A DNA stretch of 15,287 nt from Desulfobacterales bacterium (GTDB lineage: Bacteria > Desulfobacterota > DSM-4660 > Desulfatiglandales > B25-G16): the NCBI GenBank assembly GCA_013375335.1, contig JABXJZ010000009.1, positions 1 through 15,287 on the forward strand, given 5' to 3'. This document shows positions 1-8,378 of this stretch, one piece after another (within the stretch, counting starts at the first letter, position 1; each line of letters begins with the position of its first letter). The position numbers and the translations under genes are program-made. The notes under the pieces are model-generated. The model saw only the letters and a program-made list of their open reading frames with translations. It made no database searches and was not told where the DNA came from.

Positions 1-100
1 GAAAGGGTCACCTCGAAAGCACGGAAGCGAAAGGACAAGGGTTTTCGCTAATCAAAAATAGAATTTGCCATATAATCAACAGGTTATGGAAATACACCCT

Positions 101-127
101 ATAAAACTCCGGAAACTCCAGTTTTAT
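101..127 (-). terminator. AT-rich hairpin just after the methyltransferase stop
   Basis: A perfect 8-bp inverted repeat (ATAAAACT at 101-108, AGTTTTAT at 120-127) with an 11-base loop starts 4 bases beyond the TAG stop of the minus-strand methyltransferase gene. Read on the minus strand, the distal arm contains TTTTAT but no long U tract follows, so it is a weak terminator or mRNA 3' end structure rather than a textbook intrinsic terminator. Confidence 0.4.
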
Positions 128-131
128 CTTG

Positions 132-1523
132 CTATGAGATCCTTCCCAGTCTCGCTATGGATTCTACATGATAGCTATTTGGAAAGAGATCAATAGGCTG
201 AACCTCTTCCACCCGATACCAATCTTTTAGCAGGGCAATATCCCTGGCCATTGTTGCAGGGTTACAGGAAATGTAAACAATCCTTTCAGGCAAAAGCCGA
301 AGGATCCCTTCTACCACCTTCTTATGCATGCCTGTTCGTGGCGGATCAGTGACTAATAACTCCGGTTTCACGTTAACCTGAGACAACACCATCCTCACAT
401 CCCCGCAAAGAAACTCACAGTTATCTATCCCGTTCAGCTCACAATTCCTGTTGGCATCTGCTAGAGCGCCCTTCGATATATCCACCCCGATAACCCTTGT
501 AGCCTGGGACGCCAGAAAGATAGAAACTGTTCCTATCCCACAATAGAGATCAAGAACCGTCTCCTTTCCTTCAAGAGAGGCAAAATCCCTCACCGACTCA
601 TATAACCTCTCAGCCATAGGGGTATTTGTCTGGAAAAAGGAATTCACTGATATCTCGAAAGTAAGCCCCCCTATTCTATCCCTGATATTCCCTTCACCTA
701 CCAGAATTCTCTCCCACTCACCAACTGCTGTCCCACCTTTTCTGGTATTGATATTATTTGCTATCGAGGTGACTTCCCTGAATTGATCCTTCAGCAGTGA
801 CGCGAGGGCATGAACCGGCTGATCTTTCTCATCACTCGTCACTATATTAACCATCCATTCATCAAAGCAATGGGAATGGCGTAACATTAGGTATCGCCAA
901 AACCCCTGATGACTCCTGAGCCCATAGACAGGTATTCCGCTGCCCTTTGCATATCTCTTCACCTCCCTGAGTATCTCATTACCCTTTTCCTTCTGAAGCA
1001 GGCACCCCTCAATGTCTATGATCTTGTCAAAGGTGCCTGGTACATGAAGGCCAAGGGCAAACCTGTTGTTGTCCCTTCGCTCATTTCTCTCTTCAGGTAA
1101 TAGCCACCTCCTGTCTGAAAAGGAGAATTCCATCTTATTTCTATACTCAAATATCTGGGGAGCAGGTAAAACGCGGTGGAGCTTAAAATCCCTCACGTTA
1201 CCGATGTGGTTGAGTAACTCCTGAACAAAGCCGTGCTTGTATTCCAATTGTTTCTCATACTTAATGAGCTGCCAGCTACAACCTCCGCAATAGCTGCTGT
1301 AAGGGCAGGGGGCAACGATTCTATGGGGCGAGGCCTCTATCACCTCCATGACCCTCGCCTCGGCAAAATCCTTTTTGATTCTGACTACTCTTGCGATAAC
1401 CCTGTCACCAGGAACGGCCTTATCCACAAAAATCACAATTCTATTGAGATGGGCTAGACCCCTGCCACCGTAGACAACCCTTTCTACATTCAGCTCTACT
1501 GTATCTCCCTTTTTTATGTCCAT
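132..1523 (-). CDS. rlmD: 23S rRNA (uracil-5-)-methyltransferase, RlmD/TrmA family
   Basis: An S-adenosylmethionine-dependent enzyme that methylates C5 of a uridine in RNA, most likely 23S rRNA. From the chosen ATG it has an N-terminal TRAM domain (starting MDIKKGDTVELN). Next comes an iron-sulfur cluster motif: Cys90, Cys96 and Cys99 of the longest frame in CPYSSYCGGCSWQ, with a probable fourth Cys in IEGCLLQ. The C-terminal Rossmann methyltransferase domain carries LDLYCGIGTVSIFL (SAM), TDPPRTG, and YISCNPATMARD with the catalytic Cys. The frame stays open 17 codons upstream to 1574, but the ATG at 1523 starts exactly at the TRAM domain and has AAGG just before it. TRAM plus the 4Fe-4S motif favour RlmD over TrmA. 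RlmC/RlmD-type target choice cannot be settled from the sequence alone. Confidence 0.9.
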   Translation of the reverse strand: MDIKKGDTVELNVERVVYGGRGLAHLNRIVIFVDKAVPGDRVIARVVRIKKDFAEARVMEVIEASPHRIVAPCPYSSYCGGCSWQLIKYEKQLEYKHGFVQELLNHIGNVRDFKLHRVLPAPQIFEYRNKMEFSFSDRRWLLPEERNERRDNNRFALGLHVPGTFDKIIDIEGCLLQKEKGNEILREVKRYAKGSGIPVYGLRSHQGFWRYLMLRHSHCFDEWMVNIVTSDEKDQPVHALASLLKDQFREVTSIANNINTRKGGTAVGEWERILVGEGNIRDRIGGLTFEISVNSFFQTNTPMAERLYESVRDFASLEGKETVLDLYCGIGTVSIFLASQATRVIGVDISKGALADANRNCELNGIDNCEFLCGDVRMVLSQVNVKPELLVTDPPRTGMHKKVVEGILRLLPERIVYISCNPATMARDIALLKDWYRVEEVQPIDLFPNSYHVESIARLGRIS

Positions 1524-1584
1524 TGGCCTTAGGCCTTTAGTAAGATTCTGATAATGACGCCTGAGGACATCCAATGCTCCGCCC

Positions 1585-1614
1585 TTGAAATAAGATACCC
1601 ATATGCTCTAAACT
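1585..1614 (+). promoter_or_regulatory. Putative sigma70 promoter for lgt
   Basis: TTGAAA at 1585-1590 and TAAACT at 1609-1614 are separated by 18 bp, placing a start near 1621, about 40 bases ahead of the preferred lgt ATG at 1662. The match is moderate and made by eye. Confidence 0.35.
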
Positions 1615-1633
1615 ATGGTGGTGTTCTTTCTAA

Positions 1634-1661
1634 GTTATACAAAGGCCTCAATGTAAGACAA
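1634..1661 (-). promoter_or_regulatory. Putative sigma70 promoter for rlmD, overlapping the lgt promoter zone
   Basis: On the minus strand TTGTCT (1656-1661) and TATAAC (1634-1639) are 16 bp apart, giving a start near 1627 and a leader of about 105 bases before the methyltransferase ATG. It would run face to face with the proposed lgt promoter. The match is moderate. Confidence 0.3.
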
Positions 1662-2447
1662 ATGCTGACCTTTCCAAGTATAAATCCCACAATAGTCAAG
1701 CTTGGCCCCTTTCAGGTCCGTTGGTACGGTGTCATGTATATCCTCGGTTTCTCAGCCTCTTATCTTCTGGTACAATACCAAATAAGAAAAAAAGGGCTTG
1801 ATGTTGCTAGAAATATCCTCAATGATCTTTACCTATGGCTGATAATTGGCCTTATTATTGGAGCCCGCCTCGGTTACGTTATCTTCTACAATCTTCCCTT
1901 TTACATCAGCCATCCATTACGATTATTCGCCATATGGGAAGGAGGTATGTCATTTCATGGCGGGCTGATGGGTGCTGCTTTCTCTGGCTTCATTTACCTA
2001 AGAAAACGTGGCCTCGATTTCTGGAAATTCGCTGATCTCATTGTCGTAACTGCTCCTGTTGGCCTAGGCCTTGGAAGGCTTGGCAACTTCATTAATGCCG
2101 AGCTCTATGGTAGGGTAACCACTCTCCCCTGGGGAATGATCTTTCCATCGGGCGGGGACCTGCCCAGGCACCCCTCTCAACTCTACGAACTCCTCCTCGA
2201 AGGGATTCTCCTCTTTGCAATCCTGTGGTGGATAAAGGAATTCCCCTTTAGGAAAGGAACGCTTTTCTGCCTGTTCTTCTTCCTCTATGGCACCCTACGG
2301 TTTTTTGTCGAGTTTTTCCGAGAACCGGACCCACAGCTCGGGTTTATCTTTTCCCTTGTGACGATGGGCCAGATCCTCTCCATCTTGACGGTTATCGGGG
2401 GCTTAGTGTTGTTATATCTGAGGCCGGGGAATGGAAGAGCTCCTTAA
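1662..2447 (+). CDS. lgt: Phosphatidylglycerol--prolipoprotein diacylglyceryl transferase Lgt
   Basis: A polytopic inner-membrane enzyme that moves diacylglycerol from phosphatidylglycerol to the lipobox cysteine of prolipoproteins, the first step of lipoprotein maturation. The frame is open from 1554, but the ATG at 1662 begins at MLTFPSINPTIVKLG and gives 261 residues, the usual family size. Seen in order: VRWYGVMYILGF, GARLGYVIFYN, EGGMSFHGG with the functionally important His region, the Lgt signature RLGNFINAELYGR, HPSQLYE, then LRFFVEFFREPD and a last hydrophobic helix. Substrates encoded in this window include Pal and CpoB. Its stop lies 2 bases from the stop of the convergent lptD gene, and the two 3' ends share a hairpin. 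The upstream extension would overlap the divergent methyltransferase leader and adds no family sequence. Confidence 0.95.
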   Translation: MLTFPSINPTIVKLGPFQVRWYGVMYILGFSASYLLVQYQIRKKGLDVARNILNDLYLWLIIGLIIGARLGYVIFYNLPFYISHPLRLFAIWEGGMSFHGGLMGAAFSGFIYLRKRGLDFWKFADLIVVTAPVGLGLGRLGNFINAELYGRVTTLPWGMIFPSGGDLPRHPSQLYELLLEGILLFAILWWIKEFPFRKGTLFCLFFFLYGTLRFFVEFFREPDPQLGFIFSLVTMGQILSILTVIGGLVLLYLRPGNGRAP

Positions 2448-2459
2448 CTCTATTCCCCG
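2425..2459. terminator. Hairpin spanning the lgt and lptD stop codons
   Basis: CGGGGAAT (2425-2432) and ATTCCCCG (2452-2459) form a perfect 8-bp stem, with an inner AGAG/CTCT pairing. The structure includes both stop codons (lgt TAA 2445-2447, lptD TAG at 2450-2452). No U tract follows on either strand, so it may block read-through or protect both 3' ends without being a canonical terminator. Confidence 0.4.
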
Positions 2460-4690
2460 TACACTCTAAACCCACCTGCCTGCCCTATCCCTAAAAGTCT
2501 AAAGAAAACCATTATCCTCTTGTCTTCCTCCGGATCCTCGTAAAGGAGCCTCACGCCCCAACACTGAGATTGGTAATCTATCCAATAGCTATTCTCGATA
2601 TCGTACTCGAGGATGAGATCCCTCTTTCCCAGTGCCCCAACCGAGAAACCGCCTAGTAGATTTATGTTCAACTCATAGTTGAGATTTCTGGTAGCATGCC
2701 TCTCATACACATAATCTATTGCGTAAGTATCGCGTCTATTACCGCTTCTCTTGGCTGCGAGATCCAGGCCAACACTGCCGAATGAGACATGCTCTTGGTA
2801 GTGATCCCACTCAGCGGTAGCCCTTAGGTCAAGGTCTGGATAGGGGGTTAGCACTAAACTACCGCTCAGGGGACCGAAAGGCTCCCTCTCCTCACCAGGT
2901 GCCTTCTCCTCTGTCGCCTCATCGAGGTCATAGCCTTGGGTAAGGATGAGACTTGCGCTCTGGGAGTAGGTTGGCCTGCCTCTTTCATCTTCCCTGCGCG
3001 CATCGAGGTAATTTTCGAGGGAGAGGGAGATCGAATTGAGTCTCCCTAATGTGTCTACCGGCTCAAACCAAGGGTCATAGTCTTCCTCGTCCTGGTACGG
3101 CCTTAAGGTGTATGAAGCGGCTGGCTGAAATTTGTGCTTTATGCTCGTTATGTTCCCTTTCCTTATATCAAATATCCTCTCCAATATCGTGGATACCCGT
3201 AGGCCCAGTTCATAGGTATCCTTCGTCTGCTTCCCTTTATGTCCTTCGAATTCCTCAAGCCATTGGTAGGTGACAAGATACTTGATTGATGGTTCAAGCT
3301 CTACGTAGGGAATAGGCCATAAGGGATAGCTGATAGAGGGAGAAAGACCTAATCTGTGTCCCTTCTGACCGGTGTCCCGGTAAATGTAGCCATAATCAGA
3401 GTCAAGGGAAAAGAAGACGGGGAGGTTAACAATCCTCTTCGGAAGAACTGTAAAATCCAAACCCGCAAGGGGTTGGCCAGTTGTATCCTCTTCCGGTCGC
3501 TCCGGCCTCTGGTAATAACTGCTCAAGGCCTGAAGCGAGTAATCCTGGAAATCCCTGCTGATCCTGAGGGCTGACCGCCTCGTGGGCGAATGAATTTCCT
3601 CTAAAGGCCTCCCGAATTCCTCATCCAGTCTTACCCTATATTGAGGCCCCAAAGAAGGCTCCTTGAATTCCCTCAAGTAGTCATAATCACTTACGCGATC
3701 AGCATCCAGCCTCGCAACTATCTCAAAGGGGAATCCTTGGTCAGCTCGCCCTCTGAACCAGTACCGCGTCTCATTTTCCCTTGGATATGGACTAATCTTA
3801 AGGTCATCCTCATTGTACATATCCTTTTCCTCGATCTTATCGGAAAGGATATCATACAAAAACGCCCCCTTTGAATCAGCCCCGGTTATATAACGAAACT
3901 CGAGGCCATGCATTAGACCCCTTTCACTTATGTAGCGCTCATAAAAAGTGGTGTCGGTTTGATCAGATATAGCCCAAAAGAATGGGAGCCCGAAACCCAG
4001 GCCATTCCTCTCAGAGTAACCTATGCTCGGTGGAAGAAATCCGGTCTGTCTTTTCTTTTTGGCTGGAAAGAGAATGTATGGGAAATACAAGAGGGGGATA
4101 TGCCTGACAAAAAACGCCGCATGCTTGACCGTACCGTAACCCTCGATGGTCACCTCTACTTTTGATCCAGTAATGGACCAATCTGGGCTTTCCCCATCAC
4201 ATGAGGTAATCCTACAACCCTTAATAATGTAGGTTGCAGGACCTGTCTTCCTTATCTCTTTCCCCTGAATGTAGTAGTGGTTGGATACAAGGAAAAGGGT
4301 CCCCTCTAATATATGGCCTGTCTCGTCCTTCAGGTTAAATGACCCCTTCTCACACCTTAAGATGTCACCTGCTGTTGACATCTTTACATTTCCCTCGGCC
4401 TCAACCAATCCGGACCTCCTATCATATGTTACCCTATCTGCCCTGAAGGACTGGTCTCCCCTGGAAATAACCACCTTTCCTACTGCCAGGTAAAGATCTT
4501 CCTCTCCCAGGCGGATTATCCTATCGGCTGTAATGTGCCAGGGAGCTAATTCGCCTTCGGGATTGGAGCGAGCTTCTGCAGGAAGACGCACAATGCTCAT
4601 CAATGTCATGAAAAGAATCCAAACCGTGATACTAGGTAGACCTCTCTCGCCATGATTCAAAGCAACCGCTCTTGAGAAGGGTTCTGGCAT
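2450..4690 (-). CDS. lptD: LPS-assembly outer-membrane protein LptD
   Basis: The beta-barrel component of the LptDE translocon, which inserts lipopolysaccharide into the outer leaflet of the outer membrane. From the ATG at 4690 there is a basic n-region, a hydrophobic core (ITVWILFMTLMSIV) and a likely cleavage after AEA. An OstA/LptA-like jellyroll follows (WHITADRI, LVEAEGNV, ILEGTLFLVSNHYYIQGKEI). Next is the family hallmark KGCRITSCDGESPDWSI and the barrel entry HIPLLYFPYILFPAKKKRQTGFLPPSIGYSE. The C-terminal barrel ends with QCWGVRLLYEDPEE and FRLLGIG. Two cysteines sit in the KGC-TSC segment and one near the C-terminus, whereas E. coli has an adjacent C-terminal CC pair. A GTG 12 codons upstream (4726) is possible, but the ATG gives a better signal peptide. 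It sits 60 bases behind folC on the same strand and is probably co-transcribed. Confidence 0.9.
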   Translation of the reverse strand: MPEPFSRAVALNHGERGLPSITVWILFMTLMSIVRLPAEARSNPEGELAPWHITADRIIRLGEEDLYLAVGKVVISRGDQSFRADRVTYDRRSGLVEAEGNVKMSTAGDILRCEKGSFNLKDETGHILEGTLFLVSNHYYIQGKEIRKTGPATYIIKGCRITSCDGESPDWSITGSKVEVTIEGYGTVKHAAFFVRHIPLLYFPYILFPAKKKRQTGFLPPSIGYSERNGLGFGLPFFWAISDQTDTTFYERYISERGLMHGLEFRYITGADSKGAFLYDILSDKIEEKDMYNEDDLKISPYPRENETRYWFRGRADQGFPFEIVARLDADRVSDYDYLREFKEPSLGPQYRVRLDEEFGRPLEEIHSPTRRSALRISRDFQDYSLQALSSYYQRPERPEEDTTGQPLAGLDFTVLPKRIVNLPVFFSLDSDYGYIYRDTGQKGHRLGLSPSISYPLWPIPYVELEPSIKYLVTYQWLEEFEGHKGKQTKDTYELGLRVSTILERIFDIRKGNITSIKHKFQPAASYTLRPYQDEEDYDPWFEPVDTLGRLNSISLSLENYLDARREDERGRPTYSQSASLILTQGYDLDEATEEKAPGEEREPFGPLSGSLVLTPYPDLDLRATAEWDHYQEHVSFGSVGLDLAAKRSGNRRDTYAIDYVYERHATRNLNYELNINLLGGFSVGALGKRDLILEYDIENSYWIDYQSQCWGVRLLYEDPEEDKRIMVFFRLLGIGQAGGFRVYGE

Positions 4691-4750
4691 CTTGGTATTT
4701 GATTCCTGCCCGGCAGAATAATCCACTTTTTCAAGGGACGTGGATGAGGT

Positions 4751-6073
4751 TCAAATATCTTCAATTGGGAAGCTTATGGGATCAAGGTATGACTTCACCT
4801 CACCAATGGTAAAGAGAGAGCCGGTAATCAATATCAGATCCCTTTTGCCAGCGAGGCTTCTGGCCCTATCAATAGCTGCCGGTATGGAAAAATGGACCTC
4901 CCCGACCTTTCCATATTCCTTGGCCATATCCATTAGACATTGAGGGGCGGCCGCCCTGTGATAGGCAGGTCTAGTATAGATTGCCCTGCTGGCCAGGGGT
5001 AAGATCTCCTTAAGGATATTTGAGACATCCTTGTCAGCCATAACGCCCAAGACCAAAATCAGTTGTTCGAAATCAAAATCACGCTTAATTGAGTGAGCAA
5101 GCGATCTCATAGCTGATGGGTTGTGTGCCCCATCGAGGATAATAGTTGGATCGGAGGAAACCTGTTCAAGCCTGCCAGGCCACATAAGATCAGCGAGGCC
5201 CAATCGAATCGCCTCATCTGAAACAGCAAGACCCTTTCCCTTTAATATCTCCACGGTCAACAAAGTGAGGGCAGCATTTCTATACTGGAATCTCCCCTTG
5301 AGACCAAGCTCGAGATTCCTATATCTATCTCCTAGCCCACGATATTCAAAAAGACCCGATGGTAATCTGCGATAGCGGACATCATGACCGAGCCTCCAAA
5401 GGGGGGCACCCTTTTTCTTGCAGAGGGAGTCAAAGAGGCCGATTACAGGGGGCTGATGAGCGGCTGTTACCACGTCCGCCCCTTGCTTTATTATGCCGGC
5501 CTTCTCTTTTGCAATTTCAATGATCGTATCTCCCAAGAATTCCCGATGCTCTAAGCCGATATTGGTAATAACAGAGACCATTGGGTGAATGACATTGGTG
5601 GCATCTAACCGTCCGCCCATTCCCACCTCAATAATGCCGACATCAATATTGTTGCGGAAGAAGTAGATAAGTGCCATCGCAGTGGTCAGCTCAAAAAAGG
5701 TGGGTGGCTCCTTCTGGCTCGTTACCCCTTCCAGTTCCCTGATAAGTGAAGCTGCGTGGTCCTTCTTGATACACGCCCTGTTGATCCGAAACCTCTCGGT
5801 AAAGCTGACCAAATGGGGTGAAGAGTAGAAGCCGACCTTCAGGCCTGACCTCATCAATATGGACTCCAGCATGGCACCTACAGATCCCTTGCCATTGGTG
5901 CCGGCAATATGGATGTACCTCTGACCAAGGTGAGGGTTCCCAAAGGCCTCCAAAAGGTTCGATGTCCTTGAGAGACCGAATTTTATCCCAAATTTCTGGA
6001 GGCTGTATAACCAGGAAAGTGATTCTCTGTAGGAAGGATTCTGCCTTTCCCTCTCCTTAGCTTGACTTAACAC
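4751..6073 (-). CDS. folC: Bifunctional folylpolyglutamate synthase / dihydrofolate synthase FolC
   Basis: A cytoplasmic Mur-ligase-superfamily enzyme that joins glutamate to dihydropteroate and/or adds further glutamates to folates using ATP. Visible motifs are the P-loop GTNGKGSV at residues 58-65, FFELTTAMAL, IEVGMGGRLDATNV, ITNIGLEHREFLG, the AKEKAGIIK segment (family site of the carbamylated lysine region), and ILDGAHNPSAM at the start of the C-terminal ligase domain. At 440 residues it is of normal length. The start is GTG at 6073, supported by AGGAG six bases upstream; an ATG at 6075 in another frame reads only Met-Cys-stop. The gene is divergent from namZ, and lptD follows downstream. 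Whether it has both synthase activities or only one cannot be told by eye. Confidence 0.92.
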   Translation of the reverse strand: MLSQAKERERQNPSYRESLSWLYSLQKFGIKFGLSRTSNLLEAFGNPHLGQRYIHIAGTNGKGSVGAMLESILMRSGLKVGFYSSPHLVSFTERFRINRACIKKDHAASLIRELEGVTSQKEPPTFFELTTAMALIYFFRNNIDVGIIEVGMGGRLDATNVIHPMVSVITNIGLEHREFLGDTIIEIAKEKAGIIKQGADVVTAAHQPPVIGLFDSLCKKKGAPLWRLGHDVRYRRLPSGLFEYRGLGDRYRNLELGLKGRFQYRNAALTLLTVEILKGKGLAVSDEAIRLGLADLMWPGRLEQVSSDPTIILDGAHNPSAMRSLAHSIKRDFDFEQLILVLGVMADKDVSNILKEILPLASRAIYTRPAYHRAAAPQCLMDMAKEYGKVGEVHFSIPAAIDRARSLAGKRDLILITGSLFTIGEVKSYLDPISFPIEDI

Positions 6074-6227
6074 ATTCTTCTCCTAAAATGGACATGCGTT
6101 GTTTCATCCAGTGAGTTCGGTTGAGCATGGAATATGCTATACGGTTGTAGGTGGAGATTGGGATGATACTAAAATTTAGACGGTGGCACAATCCATATTT
6201 CTTATCAATGATTAACCAAAGGGGGGA

Positions 6228-7409
6228 ATGATGGCTCACGTCGCAACGGGTTTGGATCAATTTGAGGGAGAATTCCGGAAAGGGTTCAGGGGTCAGTCAT
6301 TAGGTCTTTTAGCTAATCAGGCATCTGTAGATCGTAATCTGCGGAACGCAAAGGATGCGATCTCTGCTCTCCTTCCCGGGCAGCTCAAGGTCCTGTTCGG
6401 GCCCCAACATGGATTCAGGGGAGAAGATCAGGACAATATGGTTGAGACGGAGGACTACTTTGATCCAGAGCTGCATATCCCGGTATTCAACCTCTATGGA
6501 AACAAAATAGGGAGGTTGTCTGATGTCCTCGATACTATAGATCTTCTCATCATAGATCTCCAAGACGTAGGAACAAGGGTATATACCTTTATCACCACCA
6601 TGCTTTACTGTCTTAGGGCAGCTGCCAAGGCGGGAAAAAGGGTTCTTATCTTTGACAGGCCCAACCCTCTGGGTGGGACAATTGTGGAGGGAAATCTCTT
6701 GCGCCCGGAATTCTATTCCCTTGTAGGTCCATTCACTCTTCCCATGCGGCATGGAATGACTATGGGAGAGCTCGCATACTTCTTCAAGGATGGTTTTAAG
6801 ATCGACTGCGACATCACCGTGCTCCCTCTTACGGGCTGGCGTCGGCACATGTTATGGAAGGATACCGGATTAAGATGGATCATGCCCTCCCCAAACATGC
6901 CTCTGTTGGAAACTGCGTTAGTCTACCCAGGGCAGGTTATCTGGGAAGGTACAAATATCTCGGAAGGAAGGGGCACCTGCCGCCCATTCGAGGTATTCGG
7001 CGCACCGTTTGTCAACCCCTCTGTAGTCAAAAAAGGGCTAACGGGTACAGACATTGAAGGATGTTATCTTCAGGAATACTTCTTCAGACCCACGTTTAAT
7101 AAGTGGAAGGGGGAGCTTTGTGGCGGCTTTATGATCCACGTACTGAACCCCCTCGTCTATAGGGCCTATCGGACATCACTTTCCCTGCTCAAGGCATTTA
7201 TGGAAACCTACCGAGATGAGTTCAGCTGGCGGCAGCCACCTTATGAATATGATTTTAGGAGGCTCCCGGTTGACCTTATCTTCGGGGACTCTTCGGTGCG
7301 GATTGCCTTGGAAGCAGGAACAGATATCGACGAGCTGCTAGGGCGTTGCTCCAAAGAGCTGGCTCGCTTCCTTGAATCAAGAAAGCCATATTTGATTTAT
7401 GGAGAGTAA
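6228..7409 (+). CDS. namZ: DUF1343 protein, exo-beta-N-acetylmuramidase NamZ family
   Basis: A member of the DUF1343 family, whose characterised member NamZ (Bacillus YbbC, GH171) removes terminal MurNAc from peptidoglycan fragments. Recognised segments: LGLLANQASVD near the N-terminus, LFGPQHGFRGEDQDNM, DLLIIDLQDVGTRVYTF, LIFDRPNPLGG followed by VEGNLL, PMRHGMTMGELA, PSPNMPLLETALVYPG, and WEGTNISEGRGTCRPFE. The C-terminal half ends PYEYDFRRLPVDLIFGD. At 393 residues it is near full family length. The first residues are polar with no hydrophobic core, so no signal peptide is visible and the protein may be cytoplasmic, pointing to muropeptide recycling rather than wall cleavage. AAAGGGGGG precedes two tandem ATG codons (6228 and 6231); the second has the better spacing. 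It is divergent from folC and convergent with cpoB (30 bases apart). Confidence 0.88.
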   Translation: MMAHVATGLDQFEGEFRKGFRGQSLGLLANQASVDRNLRNAKDAISALLPGQLKVLFGPQHGFRGEDQDNMVETEDYFDPELHIPVFNLYGNKIGRLSDVLDTIDLLIIDLQDVGTRVYTFITTMLYCLRAAAKAGKRVLIFDRPNPLGGTIVEGNLLRPEFYSLVGPFTLPMRHGMTMGELAYFFKDGFKIDCDITVLPLTGWRRHMLWKDTGLRWIMPSPNMPLLETALVYPGQVIWEGTNISEGRGTCRPFEVFGAPFVNPSVVKKGLTGTDIEGCYLQEYFFRPTFNKWKGELCGGFMIHVLNPLVYRAYRTSLSLLKAFMETYRDEFSWRQPPYEYDFRRLPVDLIFGDSSVRIALEAGTDIDELLGRCSKELARFLESRKPYLIYGE

Positions 7410-7439
7410 TACCACTCCAGGCGAACTCAAAACTGAACA

Positions 7440-8378
7440 CTAATCTTGTTTCAGCCTCTGCTTGGCGATCTGAGCCTCTCTAGTCTTGGGGAACTTCTTG
7501 ACCAATTTCTTAAGCACGAGATTGGCGGTTGTCTTATCTTTTATTCTCTCAAATGCGAATGCCTGCTGTAACATGGCTGCAGGAACCTTATTTCCGTTCG
7601 GATAGCCATCAATGACCTTCTGATAGGCCAAGATTGCCTCCTCGTACCTTTTTGAGTCCTTGTGAGACTCACCGATCCAGAAATGGGCGTTATCTGCAAG
7701 GTCTGATTTGGGGTACAATTCGAGGAAGTTCTCAAATACCCCTATAGCGTCCTCATATCGACCGTCCCTATAGTATCCCAATGCCCTATCATAGATAGCT
7801 GACTCTGTTACTTTTTTCTTCTCAGCAACACCCACATCCTCTTGCCCAATCTCCGGAGTAGGCCGCGGCTTTTCTAAGCCAGTCTTCTCCTTCTTAGCCG
7901 CAGTCTCAAGAGCAAAATAATTCTCGATCTTCTCTATCCTTGACTTGAGGTCATCAACCGTAAAGGAGATTTCCTCCATCTGGGATACCATGGAATCCTC
8001 TTTCGTTATATCTCCCTCTATCGTCCTCTTCAACAAATGACTGTTCTCTTCTACCCTGCCCGTCAATGTTTGGATACTTTCCTTTGTTCCCACGAGGTCA
8101 GCTCCAAGCTGGGCTAGCTGCACGCGCAGAGCCTCCTGGCCCTCCTTCAGGGTATTTTGATCCTCCTCTATCTCCTTTTGCCTGGCCTCGTTTGCCCTAA
8201 TCTCCTCCTCCAGCTTCTTTACCAATTTGTCAAGTCTTCTCCCCTCTTTCCTTGTTTGTCCATAAAGGGCCTTGAGCTGGTCATTGAGAGAGATTATATC
8301 CCTCTGGGACGCACAAGAAGCTGAAAAAAAAACAGCAATCGAAACAACAGTGATGAACTTTAACAGTATGCGAGCCAT
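7440..8378 (-). CDS. cpoB: Tol-Pal system protein CpoB/YbgF, predicted lipoprotein with coiled coil and TPR repeats
   Basis: Periplasmic partner of the Tol-Pal machine; in E. coli CpoB coordinates outer-membrane constriction with peptidoglycan synthesis. From the ATG at 8378 there is a lipoprotein-type signal peptide (MARILLKF, then a hydrophobic stretch ending FFSASC) with the putative lipidated Cys at residue 22. A long charged heptad-rich coiled coil follows (LVKKLEEEIRANEARQKEIEED and onward), then a linker rich in Lys, Glu and Pro. The C-terminal part is TPR-like (YYRDGRYEDAIGVFENFLELYP, SKRYEEAILAYQKVIDGYP, KTTANLVLKKLVKKFP). The lipobox has Ser at -3, which is not optimal, and E. coli CpoB is soluble, so lipidation is an inference. 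The frame is open to a TTG at 8498, but that extension lacks any signal-peptide logic. AAAGGGCGAGGGG precedes the ATG. It is last in the tol operon, 158 bases after pal. Confidence 0.85.
   Translation of the reverse strand: MARILLKFITVVSIAVFFSASCASQRDIISLNDQLKALYGQTRKEGRRLDKLVKKLEEEIRANEARQKEIEEDQNTLKEGQEALRVQLAQLGADLVGTKESIQTLTGRVEENSHLLKRTIEGDITKEDSMVSQMEEISFTVDDLKSRIEKIENYFALETAAKKEKTGLEKPRPTPEIGQEDVGVAEKKKVTESAIYDRALGYYRDGRYEDAIGVFENFLELYPKSDLADNAHFWIGESHKDSKRYEEAILAYQKVIDGYPNGNKVPAAMLQQAFAFERIKDKTTANLVLKKLVKKFPKTREAQIAKQRLKQD

Noticed and set aside
26..49. AGCGAAA/TTTCGCT hairpin at the left edge
   Set aside because: A 7-bp stem with a 10-base loop and no U tract on either strand; no gene in the window ends beside it, so no function can be supported.
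1554..1661. N-terminal extension of Lgt from 1554
   Set aside because: The added 36 residues show no family similarity and would overlap the divergent rlmD leader; the ATG at 1662 gives the normal Lgt length.
6184..6201. Sigma54-like TGGCAC upstream of namZ
   Set aside because: The -24-like half is present, but the GC of the -12 element is missing at the required spacing.
6309..6848. 179-codon frame antisense to the NamZ gene
   Set aside because: The plus strand encodes clear DUF1343 motifs over the same bases; the antisense product has no recognisable features.
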